A stretch of DNA of 64,000 nt from Gadus chalcogrammus (GCF_026213295.1 NC_079426.1:20009817-20073816); one strand, 5' to 3'. Counted from the first letter of the stretch, positions 47,428-59,905 are shown. Notes: generated from the letters alone by a model not told the origin. Program-made: numbers and translations.

Positions 47428-47889
47428 GGCATCTTACAAACAAAAGGCAACAGCACGACACAGCCAACACACAGGCAGACAATGGCCTCCCCCATGGAGA
47501 CCAACAGGTGCAAGTTATCAAGGCCTGATGACACTGATTGGCCAACAGACAGCTCCCAGATTGGACAGGGGGTTGGACGATGGTGGAGGAACAGCCAATG
47601 GTGTGAGACCTGCAGAGAATGAGAGGGGAGACACAGGAAAACAACCACACCCGTAACAGGCATCTTACAAACAAAAGGCAACAGCACGACACAGCCAACA
47701 CACAGGCAGACAATGGCCTCCCCCATGGATACCAACAGGTGCAAGTCATCAAGGCCTGATGACACTGATTGGCCAACAGACAGCTCCCAGATTGGACAGG
47801 GGGTTGGACGATGGTGGAGGAACAGCCAATGGTGTGAGACCTGCAGAGAATGAGAGGGGAGACACAGGAAAACAACCACACCCGTAACA
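47428..47889. repeat. 231-bp tandem duplication inside LTR A
   Basis: 47428-47658 and 47659-47889 both run GGCATCTTACAAACAAAAGG to CCCGTAACA with very few differences. LTR B has a single copy. Each copy ends exactly at the LTR terminus, so LTR A carries two potential ends. Confidence 0.9.
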
Positions 47890-48002
47890 CCCCCACCCAT
47901 AAAACGGTTGCTCTAGGCAACCGCCTAGTTACACAAACCAAATTAACAACAAAACAAATGAAAACCGATACCACAGAAGCTTCTGACGCTCATGACCTTA
48001 AG

Positions 48003-48150
48003 GACTAAGGGCTAAGGACGAAGGACTAAGGACTAAGGACTAAGGACTAAGGACGGAGGACTAAGGACTAAGGACCAAGGACGAAGGACCAAGGGCGAAG
48101 GGCGAAGGACCAAAGGCGAAGGACCAAGGGCAAAGGACCAAGGACGCATG
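48003..48150. repeat. Short minisatellite (CTAAGGA/CCAAGGA units)
   Basis: About twenty degenerate 7-9-base units (CTAAGGA, CGAAGGA, CCAAGGG). Read on the minus strand they extend the integrase C-terminal frame as repeated SPLVLRP-like residues. Located between pol and the 3' LTR. Confidence 0.85.
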
Positions 48151-50235
48151 ACTGACTTGCGCCTCCGATCTGGGGTCTGTATAACATAATCTGTGTCCCT
48201 GAACTTCCGTCCCACACAATAAGGACCGGAGAAACAGGCAGAGAGAGAGGATCCGGGAATGGGCAGCAGAACTAGAACCGGGTCACCTGTCTGCAGTGAA
48301 CGTGGGACAGCCTTCTCATTATACTGCTCCAGTGCAGAATCTATCCTTTGCATAGCAACCAGCTTATCACAAGTTATCGGTAGAGGCAATGGGCCGAGAC
48401 TAAGACCAGCACTCTCAACGGCACTGTTCTTATCAGGCTGCGGAGGGGGCACAGGGGTAGAACCAGTAACCTCATTTACGTCCCCTACTGGGACAAGAAA
48501 GGAGTCAGATAGGTCAACCACATCACTAAATGTTCGGGACTGCGCCCGTGTGACAGCACCCACTGGAAAAATCCCAGGGAATCTCTCGGCTAACTCATCC
48601 TCAGTGTTAGCTTCGGGACAGTCCAATACCTCTAACATAGGCAGCACTCTGCCTCCAGCAATATCATTGCCCATGATAAACTGAACGCCTTTTACCGGCA
48701 GGTTATGACGTACCCCGACTTTGAAAACTCCACTGACTAAATCACATTTTAAATGTACCAGGTGCAAGGGGACCGGCACAAACCCCATCTCTATGCCCTG
48801 AACCAAAACACCGGAACCACAGAATGAATCACTTGACAATGGCACTACATCAGAGAGGATAAACGACTGGGCCGCCCCAGTGTCTCGGAGAATCTGAACC
48901 TTTTGCTGGTCCTTTGGATCACCGGTCAGTGACACGAGACCACTCAAAATGAATGGTTTGTAGCTGGGGTCAGGAAGGTCAGAAACGCACACAGTCGGCA
49001 CAACTGCAACACAGCAAGAAACTGTACTCACCAATCCAACCCCCTTTGGTTGTTGAACGGGCGGTGGATGATTTCTCATACGAAGCTGACAGTCAGCAAT
49101 TAAATGGCCAAGTTCATGACAATAATAACACTCCCGTTCCTCCCCAGAGCGTAAAGGTAGCGAAACTGACCTGAGAAACTGAGTGGTTGGAGAGGTAGAG
49201 AATGAATGAGCGGGCTTGTGGGTGAGTACAAACTCGTCCGCTAACACAGCTGCCTGGGACAGTGACACCACTTTTTGCTCATTCAAGTATGTTACTATAC
49301 GTTCTGATACACTATTCTTGAATTCCTCCAGCAGGACTAATTCTCGAAGAGAGGAAAAATCTGTAGTTTTAGTGGCGGCGCACCACCGATCAAACAAGGT
49401 GGCCTTCTCTCGAGCAAACTCCATGAAAGTACGATCAGGAGACTTTTTGCAACCCCTAAACTTTTGTCTATATGCCTCAGGCACTAACTCATAGGCACGA
49501 AGAACAGTGGTTTTAACAATTTCGTAATCTAGACTGTCCTCCAACGAAATGGACGCCAACACCTCTTGAGCTTTACCAGATAGTTTACACTGAAGCAAGA
49601 GGGGCCACACCTCTTTAGGCCACTGCATAGAAACTGCGATGCGTTCAAAACACACCAAAATAAGAATCGATTTCCGATTCCCGGAACTGCGGAACCAAAG
49701 CCATTTGTTTAGTCACATCCAATGTGCCAAATGAGCTAGCTATTGGAGAAGAGAGGGTGGTTTGGGTTGAACGTGCCCCACTTGCAGCCTCCAATTCCAA
49801 CCTCCGTAGTTTCACCTCCTTCTCTGCCTCAATCCGTCGAATCTCCAGTTGGTGCTCACGCTCAGCTTGCCTCTCTTCACGCTCAGCCTCCATTTGCAAG
49901 CGGGCCAACCTTACTTTCAGACGGGCGTCCTGAGACGACATTGATAACGTAGGTGACAACGGATTAAAGCGTGGTAAGGTAGCGGGTGGCTTAGCCTCTG
50001 CCCCAGCCTGAATGTCCTCCCTGGCATCACTACAAGGAGAAGCCGCATTCACACCAAGCACCTCCTTGCCCACCAGCATATCCACGACACACTCCTTAAG
50101 TCTCGCTTTGAGCAGGGTCCCCTGAACTGGAAACTCAAAATGAGCCGCTATGGCATATAAATCAGCCTTCCGGCATCTGTCAATTCGATCCATAGACGGA
50201 TCAGCCAAAAAGACACCCAAATCAAAAGCCTCCAT
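48033..50235 (-). pseudogene. Gypsy gag-protease-(deleted pol)-integrase C-terminus
   Basis: Starts at the ATG at 50235. An N-terminal region is followed by a charged coiled coil (LQMEAEREERQAEREHQLEI), then a SCAN-like capsid domain (LLLQCKLSGKAQEVLASIS, AYELVPEAYRQKFR, LLEEFKNSVSERIVTYL), a zinc knuckle CYYCHELGHLIADC and a protease with LRDTGAAQSF. The sequence then reaches ERFPGIFPVGAV and jumps to the integrase C-terminal GPY/F-like region (LQTGDPVLVLLPIPGSS, FSGPYCVGRKF). RT, RNase H and the integrase core have been deleted in frame. The frame breaks once, by one extra T in a TTTT run at about 49656, between DSYFGVF and ERIAVS. Otherwise gag-protease is open for over 700 codons. Confidence 0.85.
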
Positions 50236-50350
50236 AACGAGCCCTACAAAAACAACTACTGCCTATCCTATACACACAAACCAGCTACACTATGTGCACA
50301 CCTGCATCGAACACCTCACAGCCAGCCCGACGTGGAGTCCTACAATGAGG

Positions 50351-50368
50351 ATCCCGGACGAGCCCCCA
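50351..50368 (-). promoter_or_regulatory. Primer binding site, tRNA-Pro type
   Basis: The minus-strand sequence TGGGGGCTCGTCCGGGAT is identical to the proline-tRNA primer site known from murine gammaretroviruses. It lies 4 bases inside LTR B. It would prime minus-strand DNA synthesis. Confidence 0.85.
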
Positions 50369-51773
50369 AATATGTTACGGCTCCAGGATGTTAGCTTGCT
50401 ACGTCTAGGGGGGGAGTAGGGGAACCATAACACATATTACTGTTAGGCTGACTGGGAGAACAACAAAACAGGGCACAACAGCAAACTGGATACGTAAGTG
50501 CGTTTATTTAGCTAGCGATCCGCCAAGGGGAATAGGGAACCATAAGCGGAGCCAAATCAAAGAAAACAAGATAAAGTGACAACTAATTAGTGCACACATA
50601 CAACCTAGCTAATACATACAGAGGGTGGCCCCGCTCCTAACCTGATGTGATGGCAGTGTAAACCCAAGGGTGTCTTACCTATTCACCTAAACCCCTATGG
50701 CATCTTACAAACAAAAGGCAACAGCACGACACAGCCAACACACAGGCAGACAATGGCCTCCCCCATGGAGACCAACAGGTGCAAGTTATCAAGGCCTGAT
50801 GACACTGATTGGCCAACAGACAGCTCCCAGATTGGACAGGGGGTTGGACGATGGTGGAGGAACAGCCAATGGTGTGAGACCTGCAGAGAATGAGAGGGGA
50901 GACACAGGAAAACAACCACACCCGTAACAGATGTGTCTGATTGGATCCAATTTGAATTCCGTGACATGTAAACAGATTGACAACCGTTATCAGAAAGTTA
51001 ACCACCACAACGTACACTTTATTAGCAGCAGTTTCAAGACAAGTTTCAACACTTTATGAGCAGCAGTTTCAATATATTGTAGCCTATATTGTATATATAT
51101 TATATATATATTGGCTATATTATGGAGAAACGAATGTTTGATGAATTGAGGGAGTTTCTCATCAATGAAGAGTTTCCCAATGAAATGGACAAGAAACAGC
51201 GCTGGACATTTCGACGACGAGCCTCAAACTTTTTGATCGATGGTAGGCCAAAACTAGATATTTAATATATTATTGCAATAAATAATTTATCAATAATTTA
51301 TGCAGTTATGAGGCTGTAGGCCAAATTAAACTAGGCTTAAAGGGTAGCCTACTCAATAATTGCCATCCTATCTTCTAGACGGCGAATTGTTTTATGTAGG
51401 GGCTCAGACAAGGAGGAAAAGGTGAAAGTGGTCTGAGGGGCAGCTGAGGCCGACGCCTTATTTAAAGAATTTCACTGTAGTGACATTGGTGCACACTGCG
51501 GCGAAGTTCGTACCAGGAGCGTGATCTCACAGAGGTTCTACTGGCATGTCCACCGACATTGAGAATTGGGTTTGTTTTTGCTTTCATATTTAATAATTTT
51601 CTACTTTATTCAGCACAAAAAAAACTGCAAATCACATGAAAATGTCTTCCATAGGTATCACAATGCACTGTGTGTCAGCAAAGTCGACATTACCTCAAGC
51701 TTGGCACAGAGTATATACCAATAAAGGTAAACATGCCATTTTTGTGTCTTTTAACCCATGTTCCTATAGATGG

Positions 51774-54700
51774 TGTGGCATCCCGCCCCTGAAACCTCGG
51801 CCTGGACTCCTTAATAAACACCGAAGTCGGCTTATCCTACTGTTGCCACGTGTTGAATCCTTGAAACCTGGCTCATTTACCAAGCCGGTTACCACATATG
51901 GTGGAGGATGCGGGCACCCTGAGCGTTCCCACTACACTCCCCCTGCTCCGCGAGGCTGTGCTGCGGCTTACCCAGCACGCCGTGCCGCCCCTACCAGCCG
52001 CCTCACTAAGCTGGGACCCGAAGATGATGTGGAGGCATACCTCGAGGTCTTCGAGCGGACCGCCCAGAGGGAAGGCTGGCCGGAGGAGCAGTGGGCGCAC
52101 ATAGTGGCGCCATTCCTCACCGGACCCGCCCAGCAGGCGAGCCAGGACCTGCCGGCGGACGTCGCCCGCCAGTACCTGGCACTCAAACAGGCAATATTGG
52201 CCTATTATGGGCACAGCCAATCCTGGGCGCGCGGTTCGAGGTGCGGGGAGCCGTGCGTTCGCAGATCGCCCAACACAGCCGACTAGTGAAGCGGTGGCTG
52301 ACGTCGGGAGAGGGACCCAGCCCGATCGACCGGGTGATCATTGATAACACCCTGTGGCGACTCCCGCCGGACGCCCGACGCGTGCTGGCCCACCATCATC
52401 CCACCTCCGTGGATGACCTGGTCCGTCAGCTGGAGAACTGGCAGGTGGCCCAGCTCCTGAGCGCAAGACCCGCCCCTGCCCCACGGCGCGCCAAGATCCG
52501 CCAAGACCCGAGGGGACCCACGACCCGACCCGGTCCCGTCCTCAACCCACCGAGCGGATTACCGGAGAACCGGGAGGTGCGGCGCTGCTTTGAGTGCGGC
52601 CAGCCCGGCCACATCGCTTGCTGCTGCCCGAGGGGACGGGACGTATCGATGCCGTCGGCTTACGCGGACCCGGGGCCGGACCACACGTGTATGCTGGCGA
52701 CCTGCTGGGCGCAGGGAACGGCCGGTAGTCCGACCATCCCGGCGCGGGTGATGGACCGGGATACTCAGGCCCTCCTGGACACCAGCAGTGTGGTTACACT
52801 CCTTCGCCCCGACCTGGCGGGTGGGAAGGCAGGGGAACCTATGGAGGTGGCCTGCGTCCACGGGGACACCCGGACGTGTTCACGATCCGGGCGGGGATCG
52901 TTCCCCACCTACCGGTCCCGTTGTTGATCGGGAGGGACTGCCCGATTTTTCACCAGCTGTGGGACCCGAAGCGGGAGATCCGGAGCCGGAGAGGCCCTCC
53001 CCGCAGAGGGGCGCGGGAGGTTCGGCCGGCCTACGGGGCCACCCGGCTCCCATCGTCCCCGGGAGAGCTGACGGCGGAGGACGAGGGGTCAGAGGGGAAC
53101 GGACCTTCCCCACTGGGGTCCCCGGTGCACAAGGGGAGAGGACCCGCCCGGAGCGAGACGCCGGAACCTACCCCCGACACCCCGGAGACCCTCACGGCCT
53201 CTGAGGAGCCAGACCCACCGGAGGGTCCGGAGAGCTCCCCCCTCACTGAGTTCTCGGACTTCTTACCAGAGGGGGGGGAAGGCTCGTCCTGACCCGGCCG
53301 GTTCACCACCGCCCAGCTCCAGGATGAGGCCCTCAAACACGCCTGGAGCCACATCCTGGTCCACGACGGATCCTACGAGCGAATCATTTTGTAATGATTT
53401 TAGGCGGCTGAACAAGGCGTCGGAGTTTGACGCCTACCCCATGCCCCGGGTTGATGAACTAATCGAGCGCCTGGGCCCGGCGCGGTACCCGTCAACCCTG
53501 GACCTGACCAAGGGGTACTGGCAGGTGCCGTTGACCCGAGCGGCCCGGGAAAAGACGGCGTTCTCCACCCCGGGGGGACTTTATCAGTACACCGTCCTCC
53601 CTTTCGGGGTACACGGCGCCCCGGCCACCTTCCAGCGTATGATGGACCAGCTCCTGAGGCCCCACCAGGATTACGCGGCGGCCTATATTGATGACATCAT
53701 CATTTACAGCCCAAGCTGGGATGTCCACGTCCGCCAGCTAAGGGCCGTACTGGGGGAACTACGGAAGGCGGGCCTCACCGCTAACCCGGCCAAATATCGC
53801 CTCGGGAGAGAGGAGACGACGTACCTGGGGTACCGGGTCGGGAGGGGAACAGTGCGGCCGCAGGAAGGTAAGGTAGCCGCCATACGGGCCTGGCCTCAGC
53901 CCAGCACCAAGAAGCAGGTAAAGGCGTTCTTGGGTCTGGTAGGCTACTATCAGCGCCTCATTCCCGGGTACGCCACGCTGGCCAGCCCGATGAACGACCT
54001 GACCCGTAAGGCCCTGCCAGACCGAGTCACCTGGTCGGAGGCGGCGGACCGGGCTTTCAGGACGCTCCGGGAGGCCCTGTGTTCCGAACCCGTTCTAATC
54101 ACCCCTGACTTTAATCTCCCCGTGATTGTGCACACAGACGACTCGGGGGGGTCTTGTCCCAGATCCGGGCCGGAGAGGAGCACCCCATAACCTACATCAG
54201 CCGGAAGCTCCTCCCCAATGAGCGCAATTATTCCACCGTGGAGAAGGAGGCCCTGGCCATCCAGTGGAGCCTCGAGAAACTGCGTTACTACCTCCTGGGG
54301 AGGGAGTTCACTTTGGTCACCGACCACGCCCCCCTGAAGTGGATAGCGGGGGCCAAGGATACGAACGCCCGGGTGACGCAGTGGTTCCTGGCTCTCCAGG
54401 ATTTCAGGTTCCGGGTGGACCACCGACCGGGCCGAGAGCACGCCAACGCCGACGCCCTGTCACGTCGGGATGCCTGCCTGGGGGGGTTCCCCAGAGACCA
54501 GGGGCTTGAGCAAACGGGGGGGGAGTGTGGCATCCCGCCCCTGAAACCTCGGCCTGGACGGGTCCGAGGGACCGTGAAGGACGTGGTATACCGCTGCCAC
54601 CCACCAGCCGGCGACAGGGAGCACCTGGACCTTCCCCCCAATCAGCGGGATGGGGGACACCTGGCGGCTGGGAGGAGGAAGGCCCGGAGCCAGCATAAGA

Positions 54701-54873
54701 GAGGCTACGGAACAGGAGCAGAGGAGAGGCAGGAATACGCATCGTATGCAAGACCTAGAGGCTCACGGAGACCCTAGCGTGCCGTTGTTCTGAGTGACTC
54801 CCTAATAAAAATCCTACTATTGCCACGTGTTGAATCCTTGAAACCTGGCTCATTTACCAAGCCGGTTACCACA
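51774..54873 (+). mobile_element. Gmr1-like gypsy retrotransposon in the Ginger intron
   Basis: LTRs 51774-51896 (deleted inside) and 54526-54873 start TGTGGCATCCCGCCCCTGAA and end GCCGGTTACCACA. ATGG is duplicated outside (51770-51773, 54874-54877). A TGGTGGAGGATGCGGGC primer site follows the left LTR, and a G-rich tract ACGGGGGGGGAG abuts the right LTR. The region is markedly GC-rich compared with its surroundings. RNase H ends right next to the 3' LTR with no integrase after it, while an integrase-like start lies before RT. That is the PR-IN-RT-RH order of Gmr1-like elements. Confidence 0.85.
51970..54520 (+). pseudogene. Gmr1-like gag-pol, several frameshifts, integrase mostly deleted
   Basis: Gag capsid region LGPEDDVEAYLEVFERTAQ (about 52012) breaks frame near 52210 and continues SQIAQHSRLVKRWL. 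Then come a zinc knuckle CFECGQPGHIACCCP (about 52588) and protease ALLDTSSVVTLLRPDL, where the usual DTG triad is DTS. An acidic linker and an integrase N-terminal stub (TAQLQDEALKHAWSHI, about 53310) follow. A deletion then joins to reverse transcriptase (FCNDFRRLNKASEFDAYPMPR; LDLTKGYWQVPL; catalytic YIDDIIIYS at about 53685). RNase H shifts frame near 54150 (ITYISRKLLPNERNYS, LVTDHAPLKWI). The frame ends at NADALSRRDACLGG just before the LTR. Not functional. Confidence 0.85.
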
Positions 54874-56159
54874 ATGGGAGTAACATTCATCATATTTCCA
54901 ACATATTTCATGTGTGAATAACATAGCAATTACCTCTTTCTGTCTTTCTCTCTTTGTTTTCAAACAGACCAAAGTTCCTTTTGAACTGATAGGCATGGAC
55001 CTGGTTGGCAAACATGTAATGACTGATCAGGGAAATCTGTGTGATGGTGGACTACTTCACTCGATGGTCACAGGCCTATGCCATCAAATCCAAATCTGCA
55101 GCCGAGGTCACACAGTGCATTCTCAAATTTGTCTACCAATTTGAGGTGCCACAGAGAATACTTACTGACCAAGGCAGAGAATTTGTCAACCAAGTATGTA
55201 ATTTTATCGCTATTTTAGAAAATATTTGAACTTTCGAATTACTATGTTTTATTTATTCAATGTTACAGTGGGGTTAATTTGTTCTCTGCACCATTCATAC
55301 AGATCAACACCGAAGTGTGCCAAATTTCTCTGTGCCCCATACCACCCCCAGACGAATGGGTTGGTGGAGAGATTAAATGGCACTATACAGAGGTTAAGAG
55401 ATGCATTTTACAACTACATCAATTGACAAAATTACCTTGTTAAAAATCGAAGAAACAGCATTTAACATACTCAAATAAACGGGTAACATTAAACTTTTTT
55501 CAACTATCTAGAGCTCTGGGGAAGCTCACAAGAGAAAAACCCAGCACATGGGATAGATACCTGGACGCTGCGATGTTTGGTTTGCGCACCAAAAAGCAGC
55601 TCACAACTCGCTTCTCTCCATTTTACCTGATATTTGGGAGGGAAGCAAGGTATCCATCTCAGGTGCAGGAAAACTATAAGGTTAGTTGGAATGTTTATAT
55701 ATATTATCTTGTTCTTCATTAGTGAATGACGTTACATAGTTTTGAACTGTAATCAAATTAAATAAGCAATTTTGTTTTTTACAGGTCGATGGGTCCTTTG
55801 AGGAGCAGTTTAATGAAGGGGAGGTGGCAATGGACATCGAGCAACAGGACAAAATTGTCAGCATTGTCCAGCAAAATGTGGAGAAGGTTCAGGAGAGAAC
55901 CAGAGGGAGACTGCAATCCCTGAAAAAGAGAGCGAGCTTTAAGGTGGGGGACATGGTGTGGAGGAAGAACGTCCGTAGCCTGCAGCGGAAAGGGGGAAAG
56001 CTGGATCCAGAGTTTCTTGGGCCGTTCACAGTGGTGAACATTGATGAGAAAAGTGTTGACCTTGTGGATAGTTCAGGAAAATCTATCCACAAGGTCAACA
56101 CTGATCACCTGAAGCTGCACCCCACACTACCCCAACCCCAAGAAGGTTGAAAATTCCCC

Positions 56160-56546
56160 CAGTCTCTTCCATTACCTCCACTCCACCTGCTGCCACCTCC
56201 ACTCCACCTGCCACCTCCACTCCACCTGCCACCTCCACCTCCACTCCACCTGCTGCCACCTCCACTCTACTTGCCACCTCCACTCCATCTGCCAATTCCG
56301 CTCCACCTGCCACCTCCACTCCACCTGCTGCCACCTCCGCTCCACCTGCCACCTCCACTCCACCTGCTGCCACCTCCACTCCACCTGCCACCTCCACTCC
56401 ACCTGCTGCCACCTCTACTCCACCTGCCAACTCCACTCCACCTGCCACCTCCACTCCACCTGCTGCCACCTCCACTCCACCTGCTGCCACCTCCACTCCA
56501 CCTGCTGCCACCTCCACTCCACCTGCCACCTCCACTTCAGAGGAAT
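56160..56546 (+). repeat. Coding minisatellite: Pro/Thr/Ser-rich linker
   Basis: 12- and 15-base units (TCCACTCCACCTGCCACC, with or without TGC) encode STPPAT/STPPAAT repeats between the GPY/F module and the protease part of the Ginger-like gene. The preceding exon's frame ends in TGA at 56150, so either a splice or a frameshift is needed to enter it. Likely a flexible or mucin-like linker. Confidence 0.8.
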
Positions 56547-57239
56547 GTATGTAACGCTATGAAGCTCACCCTGATATTCTAAACTTTTATGTAAATGTTC
56601 AACCTTAAAAGTTCAGGTAAAACAAACAAAACAGCTGTTCAGGAGAGAAGATATTGAATCGATTTAATAATAACATTTTCTTTTTTTCATGTAAGATGTT
56701 ACAGAGGCTTGGGACGGCAAAAATGTTCATGTTCTGCTGTCCAGAATCGGACCATACAAGATGTTTTATTGGGACATCTGTAGGACAACTCCGGGTCAGG
56801 AACTTGAGAGTGAGGCAAGCTTCAGTATTTTATTCTCCTTTAGTTAACTCATATAACAAAGAAATCTCCAAATGCTAGTACACCATAAGTTAACTGACTT
56901 CATTTTCAAATGGATTTGCTTTCCCCAGGTGATCAATGCCACCCTGCTCAGAATGGTCCAGAAGCACAATTGCCAAGGGGGGAAAAAGGCACTTTGCATT
57001 AATACATATGCCATGACACAAATTTGGAACAGGAAGACTGCATTCTAAGGGTAGGCACAGGTTTTTACTGTTTTACTGTTTACGATTTACTGTATATTGT
57101 GGTTGTTTTTTTAACAGTAAATTGTGTGTTATATTAGAAGTGTGATCCATCACTGTATGGAGTCATTCTGGGGGTAGTGAATGAGCCAAATCATTGGATA
57201 CTCACAGTAAGTTAAACATTATCTTACGCTATGTATTCA

Positions 57240-57780
57240 TATTGTTACGTATTTTAAGAACACAAGCTGTATTTCCCTCACTTAACCACTAGGAAGTAGG
57301 ACCAAACATATAAGCCGTAAATACTATACATAGCCACAAGGGGAGCAAGACCTTACTGAAGGCTGCAATAAATACTTTAGCCACAGAAGGCAGCACCACA
57401 GACAAGGCGAGGAAGCCGAGGGTAATACGTCACACCGGCTCCTCCCACTCCTTCCGGGTCTTGCGGACCAGACGATAACACCAGGAACACGGGGGGGGAG
57501 ATCTCCAGAATCTTCTTTGCAGCTATTAGACATACAAGGGTTAATGTTTTTGATCAGCTAGGAGACGCTCGACACGTGTTAAGATACGCTTCAACCTCCT
57601 TTTGTTCCATAGTCATTACCGAAATACTTTATAAACAAATAAAGTCTCTTAAAAGCTGTCCTTTGGATTTGACCACTTTCCTTGAAGAACTCAGCAATAT
57701 TTAAATTTCCACGGCACATCCATGATTTTATTAGGATATGTGAATGTGACACATGCACAATGTGCTTATCCAAATTTCTC
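57240..57780. other. Intron of the Ginger-like gene
   Basis: Between protease exons. Nothing recognisable apart from a G8 run at about 57491. The acceptor of the following exon appears changed from AG to CG before GTCATCTTCCC. Confidence 0.4.
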
Positions 57781-59905
57781 TCGGTCATCTTCCCCTCAGA
57801 ACAGAGGAGCCTTGTGCTGGATCCACTCGGCAACGATGCCTCCAAGATCAAAAGATGTCTGGAGACCACAAGGTAACAGTTGGGTTCTATGGCCTGGCCC
57901 GGCGGGCGGAATGCTGCTATTTAACCATTGGAGTATGGGTGAAACAGGTGAAGGTAATGACCTTGACTGATGGGATGATGCTGTGCAGGTGTGTGAGAAC
58001 TGTGGTACTGTCCATGGTGGTGCATGAGTGCACCTCGGGCTCTGGTGACTGGGACCTGTCCATTGTGCTAGACTGGATGTTTCAGAATTGCATAATAATT
58101 TGCTGCTTTTTGTCTACTTTTCAGAGCATTCATGAGAGCGAGGGGCTGTACGGTGTCCAGGTGGAAAACCAACACTGTGCCACATAGCCTACAGCAGGAT
58201 TCCACTTCATGTGGAATATTTGCCATCAAAGTAAGTTTTTGAATTGCATATTTCTTTACGGAAAGATGAAGCAGATTTTGAAAAGGTCTCCTTTTTCAAC
58301 ATTTAAACTCCTAGGGAGTCATAAAGTTGATGAATTTTGAATAAGTTAGTCTGGGCCAGTATGTTTTGAATATTCCTTTATTCAAAATGGTTAAATACAG
58401 GAGGGAAATAGCTGTAACACTTCTCAATGAGACTGGTATGTTAACCATTTTCAAACTTCTATTAACACCATGAGGATTTCAATATCATTAATTCAATGAA
58501 TATAAAAAAGTCTAGAAAGTTAGTATGTATCACTCATGGTGTATTTTCCCATGGAAATAAGAAGAAAATATTATATGTAATCAATACCATATCTTAACCA
58601 GATGATCTCTGTGAGCTGTGCCACTACTGTGGAGAGGGAGAAGAAGCGCGAGGGGGGTCTCAAGACAGACCTGATGCCACTGACTGGGTATAACACCACC
58701 GCTTTCGAGTTCTTGGCTCAGGTTGTTTGCAGAAGGCATGATGTAAACAAGTACCAGGGAGATCTGCCTAAATTCATGTAAATTAGGGTCTTAATGTTAA
58801 ACAGCAGCTGTACATGTAACATGGATGTCAATATAACTATGTCATAAACCATGTCTTATTGACATATATACAAACCTTGCCTTTGTCTTTGCATGACTGC
58901 GTATGTTAAAGAAGTCTTAGTTTATATTAAGTAGATAAATGCATTAATTGAACAAAAAAATAATAAACCATGGTATAAATCAACAATATATTTATTCTTT
59001 ATTCTGCTCTTTATGCCAACCTGTCAATTCCCTACGAACCATCTATTTATCTACCTGCCTCACCAGTGGAGGCTTCTCCATTGAGGAGAGGGAGGAAGAT
59101 CCTCCTTAACATTGTTGAGAATAAAAAATGTAGATTGCCCAGACTACTGTAATGAATTAATGCCCTTAAATATGACTACTTTAATGCCTTTGAATACATA
59201 ATGTTTGTTTCCCTGGGTAAAGGGACATTAGCTCCCCCTATCGCCTATTGACAATTACTTCAGGGAGGAAGGTCCTCCCTCAGCCTCCGTTGACTCCCAT
59301 TCATTTCCCAGAAAGTACTGGCGGCCGGTGAATAACATGGGTTTCAATGGGAGAGAGGAGGAAAGTCCTCCTCTGAGTGGGTGCGACCATACAGGCGTCT
59401 GATTCGCGCAAAAATCTAGTCGAGCTGCGCTATGAACCAATCAGCAGGATCCCTGGCTGGTGAGCAGTGTTGCCAGATTGGGCAGATTTCCCACCCAATT
59501 GGGCTACTTTTAACTGCTTTAGGCTGGGAAAATTATCATTGGGCGGGAAATTTACCCAATCTGGCAACGCTGTCGATAACAAACGAACCCGCTCCGCCTG
59601 CTAGCCGCTCAGTCTAAGAGACGCAAAGCAGGTGAAATCATCTGAAGGATAACGAGATTCTAACATTTGCGAATAAAGTGTACAATGGAAACAGAGTACA
59701 TTGTTCATGTTTAATTACACAAAGCATTCCATTCATTGAGTTACAGTGCTAAGTTAGCGACCAAAGAAAAAGGTAGACCACTTCGCAAAATCGAGATCAC
59801 CAAAAGTAATGGCAACGTCAGTGTTGTGGGTGCTACATGGTTTGCTAGGTACTCATGGCTTACTGGTAGCATTACTAGCTATCGACTGTATTGCTGGCCC
59901 TGTTT

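Larger units (their letters stand above)
47080..50929 (-). mobile_element. Ty3/gypsy retrotransposon with tRNA-Pro-type primer site
   Basis: LTR B (50373-50929; 5' LTR in the minus orientation) and LTR A (47080-47889) start TGTTACGGGTG when read on the minus strand and end CCGTAACA. The plus strand shows TGTTACGGCTCC...CCCGTAACA for both. Next to LTR B, 50351-50368 read on the minus strand gives TGGGGGCTCGTCCGGGAT, the classic proline-tRNA primer site. A GGGTGGGGG tract precedes LTR A. The interior has gag, CCHC, protease and the end of integrase; RT, RNase H and the integrase core are deleted. No target duplication is evident at the outer ends. Confidence 0.85.

Noticed and set aside
47424..47974. 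Repeated Cys-rich protein on the minus strand (two frames)
   Set aside because: It is the duplicated LTR sequence read through by chance. No family resemblance.
52283..54751. Minus-strand frames across 52.3-54.8 kb
   Set aside because: Opposite-strand shadows of the GC-rich Gmr1-like gag-pol.
56095..56582. Val-Glu-Ala/Gly-rich and Trp-rich frames antisense to 56.1-56.6 kb
   Set aside because: Shadows of the Pro/Thr-coding minisatellite on the other strand and frames.
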